From positions 1 to 64,000 of the forward strand of contig NZ_JAFKOK010000006.1 in NCBI RefSeq assembly GCF_017303295.1: a stretch of DNA of 64,000 nucleotides, read 5' to 3'. Made by a program: the position numbers and the translations under genes. Of the stretch, positions 20,802-28,377 are shown in pieces; within the stretch, counting starts at the first letter, position 1; every line of letters begins with the position of its first letter. The stretch is from Rhodobacter sp. NTK016B. Lineage in GTDB: Bacteria > Pseudomonadota > Alphaproteobacteria > Rhodobacterales > Rhodobacteraceae. Below the pieces are notes generated by a model that saw nothing but the letters and a program-made list of their open reading frames with translations, ran no database searches and was not told where the DNA came from.

Positions 20802-21818
20802 ATGCGCGTGGTAGTGGCCCTTGGCGGCAACGCGCTTTTGCAGCGCGGAGAGCCGATGACGGCCGAAGCGCAGCATACGAATGTGCGGATCGCGGCAACG
20901 GCGCTGGCAGACCTGGCCCGCGATCATCAGATCGTGGTGGCGCACGGCAACGGGCCGCAGGTCGGCCTTCTGGCGCTTCAGGGGGCGGCCTACGATGCGG
21001 CGAAGCCCTGGCCGCTGGATGTGCTGGGCGCCGAAACCGAGGGCATGATCGGATATCTGATCGAGCAAGAGCTTATGAACGCCCTCCCCGAGGGATCGCA
21101 ATGTGCCACCCTGCTCAGTCGGGTAGAGGTCGATCCGAATGACCCCGCGTTTGAGACCCCGAGCAAGCCCATTGGTCCCGTCTACACTGAGGCCGATGCA
21201 AAGCAGGCGGCACAAGATCATGGCTGGGCCATGGTCACCGAAGGCTCCGGCGGCCGCCGCCGCGTCGTTCCCTCGCCGCTGCCCCTCAGGATCGTGGGCC
21301 TGGACGCCATCAAGGTCCTTCTGGGCGCCGGGCACACCGTGATCTGCGCCGGGGGTGGTGGCATTCCCGTCATGCGGAACACGGACGGGGAGATGATGGG
21401 CGTCGAGGCGGTCATCGACAAGGACCGCACGTCGGCATTGCTGGCTTTGGGCGTCGAGGCCGACGCGCTCTTGCTGCTGACCGATGTGCCGGCGGTCTTC
21501 CGCAACTATGGCAAAGCGGATCAAAGCGCGATTCGCGCAGCGACACCCGAGGCGATGAGCGACCTCGAGCTCGCACCGGGGTCGATGGGTCCAAAGGTCG
21601 GTGCCGCCATCGCCTTTGTCCAGGCCAGCGGAAAGCGTGCGGGTATTGGTCAATTGAAGGACGCTCGCGCGATCCTTGAGGGCCGGGCAGGCACGCGCGT
21701 GCTGCCGAACAAGGCAAAGTCCCTCCGAAAAACCGACCCAGGTCAAAAGTCCTCCGGATTCACGGGAGCAGACCAACCTGTATCAGTATGGCTCGACGAC
21801 GGTGGTGCGATAGTCTGA
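20802..21818 (+). CDS. arcC: Carbamate kinase
   Basis: ArcC transfers the phosphate of carbamoyl phosphate to ADP, the only ATP-yielding step of the pathway. The N terminus VVVALGGNALLQRGE is diagnostic, as are VVAHGNGPQVG and VICAGGGGIPV. ATG at 20802 follows the arcB stop by one base. The protein is 338 residues, about 25 longer than usual because of a polar C-terminal tail after LEGRAGTRVLP. It ends the operon. Confidence 0.93.
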   Translation: MRVVVALGGNALLQRGEPMTAEAQHTNVRIAATALADLARDHQIVVAHGNGPQVGLLALQGAAYDAAKPWPLDVLGAETEGMIGYLIEQELMNALPEGSQCATLLSRVEVDPNDPAFETPSKPIGPVYTEADAKQAAQDHGWAMVTEGSGGRRRVVPSPLPLRIVGLDAIKVLLGAGHTVICAGGGGIPVMRNTDGEMMGVEAVIDKDRTSALLALGVEADALLLLTDVPAVFRNYGKADQSAIRAATPEAMSDLELAPGSMGPKVGAAIAFVQASGKRAGIGQLKDARAILEGRAGTRVLPNKAKSLRKTDPGQKSSGFTGADQPVSVWLDDGGAIV

Positions 21819-21945
21819 ACGTTCACCGTATATCGGTGGACATTTACCAGTCCGAGTGAGCCTGAGACACGGGGGGCAAGCTGTCCCCTCGTCCCCATGC
21901 CCCGCGTGTTTCCCGTTTCCGGACCGTCCTCGAAAGGACAATCCA

Positions 21946-22143
21946 ATGACACCCGCCACCAACAAATCGACCAACGTCGCCGACAAGATGAAAACCGTGA
22001 AGGCCGCGTGGGACAAGGCGCCCTCCGGTCCGAAGAAGGACGCGGCGCTGAAGCATTACCAAGCTGCGGAAAAGGCCCACACGGCCAAGAACGACGCCGA
22101 CACACACAAGTCCCTCGACGCCGCGACCCACGCTCTCGCGTGA
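21946..22143 (+). CDS. Small charged helical protein
   Basis: I do not recognise a named family. The 65-residue protein is rich in lysine and alanine (NVADKMKTVKAAWDKAPSGP, then KKDAALKHYQAAEKAHTAKN) and looks fully helical. It lacks a signal peptide or membrane segment. GAAAGGA precedes the ATG at 21946. A perfect hairpin follows at 22157. It may be a small stress protein, as several neighbours are. Confidence 0.55.
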   Translation: MTPATNKSTNVADKMKTVKAAWDKAPSGPKKDAALKHYQAAEKAHTAKNDADTHKSLDAATHALA

Positions 22144-22156
22144 CGTGATGGCTTCC

Positions 22157-22181
22157 CTGCCCGGAAATACGAGCCGGGCAG
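22157..22181 (+). terminator. Strong hairpin after the small helical protein
   Basis: CTGCCCGG-AAATACGAG-CCGGGCAG is a perfect eight-base-pair stem 13 bases beyond the stop codon. A GCGAAAAC tail follows and not a U-tract, so termination is likely but not certain. Confidence 0.45.
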
Positions 22182-22319
22182 GCGAAAACGGGAAACCAAT
22201 TTATGAGTTCCCGCTCGAACCTTCGCCTTGAGACAATAGACGAAAAAGACTTTTCGCCCAGTTCGACGCATTGCACCACGTCATTTTCTGAAAAGGCTCT
22301 CTCCAGAAGGACACGTTCC

Positions 22320-22955
22320 ATGATCAAGATTTCTGGAGTTCTTTCTGCGACAACAATCATCGCCTTGGCTGGCTGTACCTACAACGATGGCACGGCGAAC
22401 CAACCGGTAACGGGTGCAATAATTGGAGGCGTAACGGGCGCGGCTGTTGGCAACGTCATTGGGGATGACACGCGATTCACCATCATCGGCGGCGCGATCG
22501 GCGCTGCAGTCGGAGGTCCCATCGGGGCCAACATCGCCCAACAGGAACGCGAGTTGAACCAGCAGCTCGCAGGCACTGGCGCGGTCATCACCAACACCGG
22601 CAGCCAGTTGCGTGTTAATCTGCCCGAGGGTGTAACGTTCTTGACAGGGCGCGCCGCGGTGGCCTCCAGTTTCCGGCCCGCCCTGCGAGAGGTCGCCTGA
22701 TCGCTGGAAGCGCACCCGAACTCAACCGTCCGTGTCGTGGGTCATACCGACAACGTCGGCTCTGCCGCTTATTGCCAACAGCTGAGCCAGGACCGGGCCT
22801 TGGCCGTGGCACGCATCCTGATTGGGGACGGCGTATCCTCGTCGCGGATTACCTATTCCGGTCGCAGCCACAACGAGCCAATCACGACAAATGCCACCGC
22901 TGCCGGCAGGCAGCAAAACCGTCGGGTCGAAATCGTGATCACGCCGACGCGCTGA
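22320..22955 (+). pseudogene. OmpA-family lipoprotein interrupted by one in-frame TGA
   Basis: The frame begins at 22320 with a lipoprotein signal (lipobox near ALAGCT), followed by a glycine-zipper region (GAIIGGVTGAAVGNVIGD) and the start of an OmpA domain. A TGA at 22698-22700 interrupts it. The same frame continues with the rest of the domain, including VVGHTDNVGSAAYCQQLSQD and the C-terminal RRVEIVITPTR. Everything else is intact, so a single base change separates it from a YiaD-like protein. It could be a recent pseudogene or a sequencing error; a 126-residue truncated lipoprotein may still be made. Confidence 0.8.
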
Positions 22956-22965
22956 CCTGCATCAG
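22952..22965. promoter_or_regulatory. Candidate FNR/CRP-type operator upstream of csbD-like gene
   Basis: CTGACCTGCATCAG is a near-palindrome of the YTGAY-N4-RTYAR form. It ends 81 bases before the CsbD-family start, the same spacing as the site before the arc operon. Confidence 0.45.
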
Positions 22966-23046
22966 TACGCAAACTGCACAAACACGGCAGGATGCTTCAT
23001 GGTCGCCACACGTTTGGCGGCCGCAGCTCTAGGAAAGGAACGGGTG

Positions 23047-23220
23047 ATGGACAAGGATCGGGTGATCGGCTCCGCAAAGGTCGTCAAAGGCAAGGCTAAG
23101 GTTGCAGTCGGCAAGGCGATCGGCGACTCAAAGCTTGAGGCGGAAGGACAGGCTGAAAAGGTCGAGGGCAAGGTTCAGAACGCTGTCGGCAGCATCAAAG
23201 ATACCATCCGTGACGCCTAG
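23047..23220 (+). CDS. CsbD-family stress protein
   Basis: The 57-residue protein has the CsbD composition: repeated lysine/glycine heptads such as KVVKGKAKVAVGKAIGD and KLEAEGQAEKVEGKVQNAVG. CsbD proteins are general-stress proteins of unknown mechanism. The ATG at 23047 follows GGAAAGGAACGG; a longer frame from 22999 adds an unlikely leader. It starts a run of small stress-associated genes. Confidence 0.85.
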   Translation: MDKDRVIGSAKVVKGKAKVAVGKAIGDSKLEAEGQAEKVEGKVQNAVGSIKDTIRDA

Positions 23221-23337
23221 AACCCCCGTACTTCGAGCGTCCACCAATTCGCAGGCAATGGTCCCGGCAGCACGGCCCCCTAGCGATCAGTGTTCCGTCT
23301 TGGACAAGAGTTCCACGTGCCAGAGAGGACAGTTCCT

Positions 23338-23478
23338 ATGAGCCGAAATCTTCTTCTCGTCTTGATCGGAGTCCTCGCGGTCTGCCTCATCGGCGCAGGC
23401 TATTTCTACTATCAGGAACGCCAAAGCGGCATCGACATCGAGATCAACGAGCATGGCGTGACCATCGAGGGGAACTGA
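23338..23478 (+). CDS. Small single-span membrane protein (46 aa)
   Basis: MSRNLLLVLIGVLAVCLIGAG forms one membrane helix, followed by YFYYQERQSG and a short acidic tail (IDIEINEHGVTIEG) likely on the periplasmic side. GAGAGGAC precedes the ATG at 23338. It sits between CsbD and DUF3309 genes on the same strand. No known function. Confidence 0.6.
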   Translation: MSRNLLLVLIGVLAVCLIGAGYFYYQERQSGIDIEINEHGVTIEGN

Positions 23479-23553
23479 AACGACCTCTTGCCGACAATAC
23501 CACCATCGGTGCGTCTTGCATGACGCGCGGCGCCCCCCAAAGGAGAAATCGCT

Positions 23554-23718
23554 ATGTCACTCGGTACGATCCTGATCATCATTCTTATCATTTTTCTTCT
23601 CGGCGGGTTCAGCGGGCGCTTCGGCGGCTATGGCTACGGCTTCGGTCATGCCGGAACCGGTGTTCTTGGCGCGTTTCTGATCATCGTGGTCATCCTGATG
23701 CTGCTGGGTCGCATCTGA
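23554..23718 (+). CDS. DUF3309-family small membrane protein
   Basis: This 54-residue protein starts MSLGTILIIILIIFLLGGF, then a glycine/tyrosine-rich loop (GRFGGYGYGFGHAGTG) and a second membrane helix ending LLGRI. This is the signature of DUF3309 proteins, small hydrophobic peptides common near stress genes of alphaproteobacteria. AAAGGAG lies 10 bases before the ATG. It converges with the Crp/Fnr gene, whose stop is 24 bases away. Confidence 0.75.
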   Translation: MSLGTILIIILIIFLLGGFSGRFGGYGYGFGHAGTGVLGAFLIIVVILMLLGRI

Positions 23719-23741
23719 CGGCAGGCAAATACAGCACGACT

Positions 23742-24470
23742 TTAATGGAGAAGTGGCCCTTTCTGGTCCATGTAAGACGGTTCGAACCCGGCGAAATTGA
23801 CCAGTTGATCATAATCGTCGAACGCGACGAACCCGTCCCGAAACGTGACCATTCCGGCTTCGCGCAACTGCCTCAGCACTCGGTTGACGTGGACGGCACT
23901 CAGCCCAAGCGCGTCAGCCAGAAGGTATTGGCTCAGCGGACAGGCATAACCTTCCTTGCTCCCCAATCCGACCAAGGCAAGCCTGGCACCAAGCTCCAGC
24001 AGGAAATGCGCCATGCGTTCGGCCGCATCGCGGCGTCCCAAATCCACCAGATGCTCGACCACCATCGCCTCGTCGCGGGACGCGGCCCACAGTACCGCGG
24101 TGGCCAGTCGGGGCGTGTGAGCAAATGCGGTCAGAAGGTCGGTGACAAGAATTTCCGTCACTTCGATGTCCGTCACGGGTTCGATGCTGTGATCCGACAC
24201 GTTCAAAAGCACACTGCGAAGCCCCAGAAAATCGCCAGGGATCTGGAAATCAACGATCTGCCGCTGACCATCCTCAAGAAGCTTGTAGGAACAGGCCCAA
24301 CCAGAGGCGAGGATATAGGCGGCCTGATCTGACTGCCCCTGATGGACAAGATCGCGCCCCGCCACGAACGTACGGCGGCGCTTGTGCAAGGACGCAAGCA
24401 CCGACAATTCGGGGTCTGACAGGGCGACGAATGCGCCAAGCTTGCGGACAAGCGGTGTGTTTTCGATCAT
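23742..24470 (-). CDS. Crp/Fnr-family transcriptional regulator
   Basis: The 242-residue protein has an N-terminal cyclic-nucleotide-binding-like domain (about residues 20-130), a dimer helix, and a winged helix-turn-helix with recognition helix SAVHVNRVLRQL (about 181-192). The FNR recognition motif ExxSR is replaced by HVNR. The N-terminal cysteine cluster of [4Fe-4S] FNR is absent; only two scattered cysteines are seen. It is therefore closer to non-FeS members of the superfamily. A perfect palindrome CTGAT-N4-ATCAG lies 53 bases before its start. It is the obvious local candidate to control the island, though the altered recognition helix leaves this open. Confidence 0.88.
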   Translation of the reverse strand: MIENTPLVRKLGAFVALSDPELSVLASLHKRRRTFVAGRDLVHQGQSDQAAYILASGWACSYKLLEDGQRQIVDFQIPGDFLGLRSVLLNVSDHSIEPVTDIEVTEILVTDLLTAFAHTPRLATAVLWAASRDEAMVVEHLVDLGRRDAAERMAHFLLELGARLALVGLGSKEGYACPLSQYLLADALGLSAVHVNRVLRQLREAGMVTFRDGFVAFDDYDQLVNFAGFEPSYMDQKGPLLH

Positions 24471-24523
24471 TTGTCCCTCTTCGGTAGTCGGCGAAGACCT
24501 AGCAAAAGAAATCGCCCGTGGGA

Positions 24524-24537
24524 CTGATGTCCATCAG
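24524..24537. promoter_or_regulatory. Perfect FNR/CRP-type palindrome (CTGAT-N4-ATCAG)
   Basis: CTGATGTCCATCAG lies between the divergent Crp/Fnr gene (start 24470) and the gene at 24623. Eight of ten positions match TTGAT-N4-ATCAA and the arms are exactly complementary. It may give autoregulation and divergent control. Confidence 0.55.
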
Positions 24538-24622
24538 CACAGTATATTAGATTCCTTGCGAGTCTGCTCCGTAAGCAGCAGGCGCATCTCAGCGTCGCGC
24601 TCGTTGGAAAGGCCAATACCCT

Positions 24623-24859
24623 ATGACAGACGACCAAATGCATTCAGGAATGGCCGCGCTTACCATCTGCGAAGCTCTGCTTCTCGCGCTGAATGACGCG
24701 CAGATTTTGCCCGAGAAAGAGATCATGGGTGTTCTCACGGATGCAGCGGCAACCCACGAGAACGCAATCGGGTCCGAAGCTGATGCCGTAAAGCACCGCG
24801 CCGCTGCAGCTCTGATCCGCAGGATCATCGCCGGAGGGAATTCAGTCCGCAGACCCTGA
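24623..24859 (+). CDS. Hypothetical helical protein (78 aa)
   Basis: The protein reads as three helices (GMAALTICEALLLALNDAQ, EKEIMGVLTDAAATHENA, and KHRAAAALIRRIIAGG). It has no cysteines, signal or membrane segment. I have an impression of similar short proteins in related Rhodobacteraceae near stress genes but cannot name a family. GGAAAGG precedes the ATG. The palindrome at 24524 is 85 bases upstream. Confidence 0.6.
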   Translation: MTDDQMHSGMAALTICEALLLALNDAQILPEKEIMGVLTDAAATHENAIGSEADAVKHRAAAALIRRIIAGGNSVRRP

Positions 24860-24928
24860 CTGTGCGCATGTCCTCATTTTGTGACCCTCCGTGTCCGGAG
24901 GAAGGCCCCCTACGACAGGAGAAAGACC

Positions 24929-25195
24929 ATGAAACATAGTGAGAAATCGGCCGCTGCTTCTATTTTCGAGGCGCAAGAGGTGACAAAAATCCCAATAAGA
25001 ACAGCAACAAGACGCCTGCACAGAACGAACCCTACGCAACAGATGACAGCGGGAAAAAGCTCGACCGTCCCGGCTTTGATCTGGGCGGATCTTCCGGCGA
25101 TACATATGCCGGGACAAGCTTGGGCCTTGGCAATGATTCATCCGACACGCCGGGCGACAGGCGGCTTCCCGGTCGGCGACGTGACAAAAAGCTAA
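24929..25195 (+). pseudogene. Small hydrophilic protein with probable A-tract frameshift
   Basis: A good ribosome site (AGGAGAAAGACC) leads to the ATG at 24929, encoding MKHSEKSAAASIFEAQEVTK. After a run of five A (24985-24989) this frame turns into low-quality sequence. The frame reached by adding one A reads KNPNKNSNKTPAQNEPYATD, then LDRPGFDLGGSSGDTYAGTS and LPGRRRDKK, a natural-looking hydrophilic protein. A one-base loss in the A-tract is the simplest explanation. The shifted frame runs on past 25195 into a neighbouring gene scar. Confidence 0.45.
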
Positions 25196-25259
25196 CGATC
25201 CCACCCCGGGGTGGGCCCGAGTCCGGTGGTCCAGCCAAGCCTCCCTGTAAGCCGGCACG

Positions 25260-25395
25260 CCGCAAAACGCAGGTTTCGGTGAACGCTCTCCAGATTGGCA
25301 CGCTGCTGATCGTCTTCCCGATCATCGTGCAAGGGCTCACCGTCACGCCTCTGGCCAAGAGGCTTCGGGGGGAAGCGGATCCACAGTTTCCTGTA
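25260..25395 (+). pseudogene. CPA1-type cation/proton antiporter fragment
   Basis: A short plus-strand stretch reads NALQIGTLLIVFPIIVQGLT followed by VTPLAKRL, which matches the last membrane helix of NhaP/CPA1 antiporters, where xVQGLTxxPLxxRL is typical. Nothing else of the gene is present. It abuts the minus-strand DUF2254 remnant. Recognition is by motif only. Confidence 0.4.
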
Positions 25396-25422
25396 CTGAT
25401 CCACGATCCGGCCCGAGGGAAA

Positions 25423-26125
25423 CTAACGATCTGCCAAAAGCCCAAGAACCTCGCCCAGACGATCCACGCAATATAGCGCGGTTGTCGGGTGGTTGTCCCC
25501 TGAAGACAAGGCAGTTGCGCAATTTCCACAATCCGCCTTAGCGAGAACTCGATATCGTATTCGGGCGTATGCTCGGGACCAAACGAGAACGCATTGGACA
25601 GGTCGTAGGCTACCGTATCGGAGACCCGGCCGTAGGCGAAAGCAAAGCCAAAGGATTCGGCGCTGCGAACAAAGTTGTCGGTCTGACGCTCTAGCCGGAC
25701 AACAAAATCATTGTCGCTGGCGACCTGCAGAGGCCCGTCCAGATCGATCGACTGAATGTAACCGCTGCCTGACGTGACCACAGAGCGGCTATCGTCGTCA
25801 AAACCCGGCGGCAGAGCCTGCGCAATCGGTGTCTCTGGAAGAGGTGCTGACGAGGCCCCCGGCTCTGGGAATATGCGCGCAACAGTCTTGCAGGCTTATG
25901 CCGAAGGATTGGCCAGTATGGTCTCGATGCGTATTGACGTCGCGATGTGGTGGATGAAATTGGTGAGCGTTGCAAGGCTGGCGACGGCAAGGATCATAAC
26001 CAAGGTCATGGCGATCACTGGCACGAAATAGGAAGTGCCGCTTCCCCGAACGGTGGCAAGGACCAACAGGCAATACCGAAGGTGGACAAGAAGGTACCAA
26101 GCACGATCTGGTTGCCGCATCCTGC
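25423..26125 (-). pseudogene. DUF2254 membrane protein, broken
   Basis: Pieces of a DUF2254 protein are spread over frames on the minus strand: NQIVLGTFLSTF, then YCLLVLATVR with the membrane segment FVPVIAMTLVMILAVASLA and FIHHIATSIRIETILAN. A TAA stop (25896-25898) follows, then GSGYIQSIDLDGPL and EFSLRRIVEIA. After a further frameshift, CVDRLGEVLGLLADR ends the gene. One nonsense codon and at least two frameshifts are visible, and the N terminus is missing. The protein cannot be made. Confidence 0.75.
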
Positions 26126-26238
26126 GTGCCGATGTCACGCGACAAACGCCCACTTGAACGCCCTGCTTGAGATATCGTGCCTTTTGCACCAAGGCCGTGG
26201 TCGGCGTCGTCGGACTTTGGGATTTTATCGCGGATCAT
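26116..26238 (-). pseudogene. N-terminal fragment of a small conserved protein fused into DUF2254 scar
   Basis: TTGGAGG precedes an ATG at 26238 encoding MIRDKIPKSDDADHGLGAKG followed by TISQAGRSSGRLSRDIGTQD. QAGRSxGxLxRDIGT is a motif I associate with short uncharacterised alphaproteobacterial proteins. After DIGTQDA the sequence passes into the DUF2254 remnant in another frame, so the C terminus is lost by a deletion near 26120. Confidence 0.45.
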
Positions 26239-26278
26239 GGTTTCGCCTCCAATTGTTTGGTTACGAGAATGTCTGCCC

Positions 26279-26353
26279 TTAGCGAAGGCCGAAAAAGCCG
26301 AGGATGAACAAGACAATGACCACGAGGCCGACGATGTATACGATCCGGTTCAT
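26279..26353 (-). CDS. Tiny membrane protein (24 aa)
   Basis: An ATG at 26353 encodes MNRIVYIVGLVVIVLFILGF plus FGLR and a TAA stop, a single hydrophobic helix with a charged N terminus. AGGAA lies before the start. I have seen very similar 24-residue peptides in alphaproteobacterial stress loci, but the function is unknown. An FNR-like box (26430-26443) lies 76 bases upstream. Confidence 0.5.
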   Translation of the reverse strand: MNRIVYIVGLVVIVLFILGFFGLR

Positions 26354-26429
26354 TGTATTCCTATCTGTTCTGAGAATGGCCATTGCCCACCTACATGGCT
26401 GAGCATGATACATCGGAGCACCTGCAAGA

Positions 26430-26443
26430 TTGACATGCGTCAG
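26430..26443. promoter_or_regulatory. Candidate FNR/CRP-type operator (TTGAC-N4-GTCAG)
   Basis: TTGACATGCGTCAG is a nearly perfect interrupted palindrome overlapping the stop of the SHOCT gene and lying 76 bases upstream of the 24-residue membrane peptide. Confidence 0.4.
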
Positions 26444-26724
26444 TGCGCCAGTAATTTCTTACGCTCTTCAAACTCTTGCGTGTCGATTTCACCCTTTGCG
26501 TACTTTGCGTAGCGCTCCTTGAGTAACATCAGCGCCCGATCATGTGCGGGCTGGCCACTGCCGGCCACGCAGAACAGACGCAAGACGTAGATTGTACCAA
26601 CGACGATCCCAACCAGGATCAGGATCATGAAGATCGGACCAAGTACCATTCCGAACCCTCCCCATTGATCGCTGCCCCACATCATATCGTGCCCGTGATA
26701 GAAGGGTGCATCACGGTTGGGCAT
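26440..26724 (-). CDS. SHOCT-domain membrane protein
   Basis: The 94-residue protein has a short polar N terminus, one membrane helix (VLGPIFMILILVGIVVGTIY, about residues 27-46) and a C-terminal SHOCT domain (LLKERYAKYAKGEIDTQEFE). SHOCT domains are short oligomerisation or anchoring modules. AGGGTG precedes the ATG at 26724; an internal ATG pair (MMWG) is possible. An FNR-like site at 26822 lies 97 bases upstream. Confidence 0.8.
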   Translation of the reverse strand: MPNRDAPFYHGHDMMWGSDQWGGFGMVLGPIFMILILVGIVVGTIYVLRLFCVAGSGQPAHDRALMLLKERYAKYAKGEIDTQEFEERKKLLAH

Positions 26725-26821
26725 TTCACCCTATTGCGCCAAGGCCATGTTGGCCGTCAGGGCGGCTGCGGCGGCAAAGGCCACTCTGCGAACATCAAAT
26801 CGGAAATGTCCCGAACGCACA

Positions 26822-26835
26822 CTGATCTGCATCAC
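26822..26835. promoter_or_regulatory. Candidate FNR/CRP-type operator (CTGAT-N4-ATCAC)
   Basis: CTGATCTGCATCAC matches eight of ten positions of TTGAT-N4-ATCAA. It lies between the divergent SHOCT (minus) and DUF302 (plus) genes. Confidence 0.45.
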
Positions 26836-26980
26836 TCTGTGCGCTGCTTTCAGGGGATATCATAACGAAGAGACTAAGACCTTCGAAGCGTGGGCCTTGA
26901 GCCCGACGCGGCAGCCCGGACACGCGCCTCGGCGGGGCCCGGACCACGCGATCGATGGTTTCGACTGAAAGGATGCTGCC

Positions 26981-27367
26981 ATGAACTACACGATCAACCG
27001 AACCTTCGAGGGGGTATCCTTCGAAGATATTGATGCCCGAACACGCACAGCGCTGGCCGACAATGGCTTTGGCGTTCTGACCGAGATCGACGTGCAGGCA
27101 ACGATGAAGAAGAAGCTCGATGCCGACATGCCCGCCTACAGAATCCTCGGCGCCTGCAACCCGAAGATGGCCTATCAAGCCATTGGGATCGAACCACGCG
27201 TCGGCGCCATGTTGCCCTGCAACGTGATCCTTCGGGAGGTTGAGGGAGGGGTCGAGGTCAGCGCGGTCGACCCGGTTGCCTCAATGCAGGCAATCGACAA
27301 CACCGAGTTGACAGCCGTCGCAGGCCAAGTGCGCGACCTGCTGGCCAAGGCCGTGGCTGCGATCTGA
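26981..27367 (+). CDS. DUF302-family protein
   Basis: This 128-residue cytosolic protein matches DUF302: TFEGVSFEDIDARTRTALAD at the start, FGVLTEIDVQATMKKKL, YRILGACNPKMAYQAIGIEP, and LLPCNVILRE-like LPCNVILREVEGGVEV. DUF302 proteins often occur with sulfur or metal-stress genes; biochemical function is unknown. A GAAAGGATGCTGCC site precedes the ATG. Confidence 0.88.
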   Translation: MNYTINRTFEGVSFEDIDARTRTALADNGFGVLTEIDVQATMKKKLDADMPAYRILGACNPKMAYQAIGIEPRVGAMLPCNVILREVEGGVEVSAVDPVASMQAIDNTELTAVAGQVRDLLAKAVAAI

Positions 27368-27483
27368 GCTGCCAATGAACGGCGTCACATGGCTTTGCCC
27401 TCCAAACAAAGGGCGCGCGCGGGCCATTCGTGAAACCGCATCAGGCTGCTGGTGCGGGCTCAAGCAAACTCAAGGACTTTTAC

Positions 27484-27633
27484 ATGAGCCCCATCCATCC
27501 GCAACCAGACCATCAGAACCCAACCGACGACGATCTTTCGGAGCTGCAGGGCGGCCCGCAGACCGGGTCCGCTGACGTAGACCCGGTCTGCGGGATGACC
27601 ATTACGCAAGGGCTTGACGACACATCCGCCTGA
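27484..27633 (+). pseudogene. Copper P-type ATPase N-terminal stub
   Basis: The 49-residue frame MSPIHPQPDHQNPTDDDLSE ends in DVDPVCGMTI and then a foreign tail. DPVCGM is the start of the YHS-like metal-binding segment at the N terminus of many copper-translocating P-type ATPases. The remaining 700 or so residues are absent, replaced by an IS21-type fragment on the opposite strand from about 27625. This suggests insertion or deletion through an IS element. Confidence 0.55.
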
Positions 27634-27912
27634 CGTTTGCGCCACGGCTCCTCCAAGTAGGCGTTGAACGAAGCCCAACTCACAAACCGCGGGACCGGGA
27701 TCATGAAGTTGCGGCGGGAGTAGCCGACCAATCCTTGCGCGTTGCCCCTGTCGTTCCCCTTGCCTGGGCGGCCATAGCGGTCGCGGAACAGGTAGTGGGA
27801 CAGGAACCCGCTGACGTGTGCCGTCCGCCAGGATCTTCGCAACCATACAGCTGTCGTTGTCGTAGAGGACCGATACCGGCACCCTGCCGAAGAAGGCGGA
27901 GGCGTGGCTGTC
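27625..27912 (-). mobile_element. IS21-family IstA transposase fragment
   Basis: Minus-strand sequence encodes FFGRVPVSVLYDNDSCMVAK and ILADGTRQRV in one frame. HYLFRDRYGRPGKGNDRG, RRNFMIPVPRFVSWASFNAY and LEEPWRKRQAD follow in another. This is the catalytic-domain region of IstA (IS21 family) with a frameshift between the halves. Both ends are missing and no terminal repeats were found. It separates a copper-ATPase stub from a ParB fragment. Confidence 0.75.
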
Positions 27913-28377
27913 CACCTGCGGTGTGACGAAGAAGGCGGCTGCGATCTCTTCATCGCCCTGACCCTTCTCCCGCAGCGCCACGAAGGCGCGGAACTGATCG
28001 AGCGGATGCAGGGCAGCGCGCTGCATGTTCTCAGCGAGCGAGTCGTTCTCGGCGAGGATCACGGACTTGGCATCCCTAACGATGCATGGAATGGGCGTCG
28101 TGTTGGCCAAACTTTTTTGCTTCACCAGAAGAGACAGGGCCTGGAAGCGCAGACAGCCCGCTGGGATTTCAAACTTACCGGCCTCGGAACCATCATCAGC
28201 CAGAACGGGCCGGACGCTCAGGCTCTGCAGCAACCTGCGGCGGGCGATATCTTCGGCTAGTTCCTCGACCGAGATGCCCGTCTTGATGCGACGGACGTTG
28301 GACTGGCTCAGCACGAGCTTGTCAAAGGGAATATCCCGGGACGGGGACAGGGTGACTTTCTGGGCAGATTTCGCCAT
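27913..28377 (-). pseudogene. Plasmid-type ParB N-terminal fragment
   Basis: An ATG at 28377 opens MAKSAQKVTLSPSRDIPFDK, followed by LVLSQSNVRRIKTGISVEEL, EIPAGCLRFQALSLL and ENMQRAALHPLDQFRAF. This is the ParB/RepB N-terminal nuclease-like domain of plasmid partition or ParB-like proteins of roseobacters. After about 155 residues (VTPQV) the frame passes directly into IstA sequence, so the DNA-binding and dimer domains are gone. In full-length relatives EIPAGGRRYRAL is expected; here GG is CL, a further sign of decay. Confidence 0.75.

Noticed and set aside
22698-22700. In-frame TGA read as selenocysteine in the OmpA-like gene
   Set aside because: No selenocysteine insertion hairpin is visible, the family does not use selenocysteine, and a nonsense mutation or error is simpler.
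23760-23790. A TGTAAG near the end of the Crp/Fnr gene as another copy of the shared motif
   Set aside because: It is inside coding sequence, has no paired TGT at the right spacing, and is not upstream of a start.
23520-24332. A plus-strand 270-residue frame over the Crp/Fnr gene
   Set aside because: It runs antisense to a well-supported regulator and has no ribosome site or family features; the real plus-strand gene here is DUF3309 at 23554.
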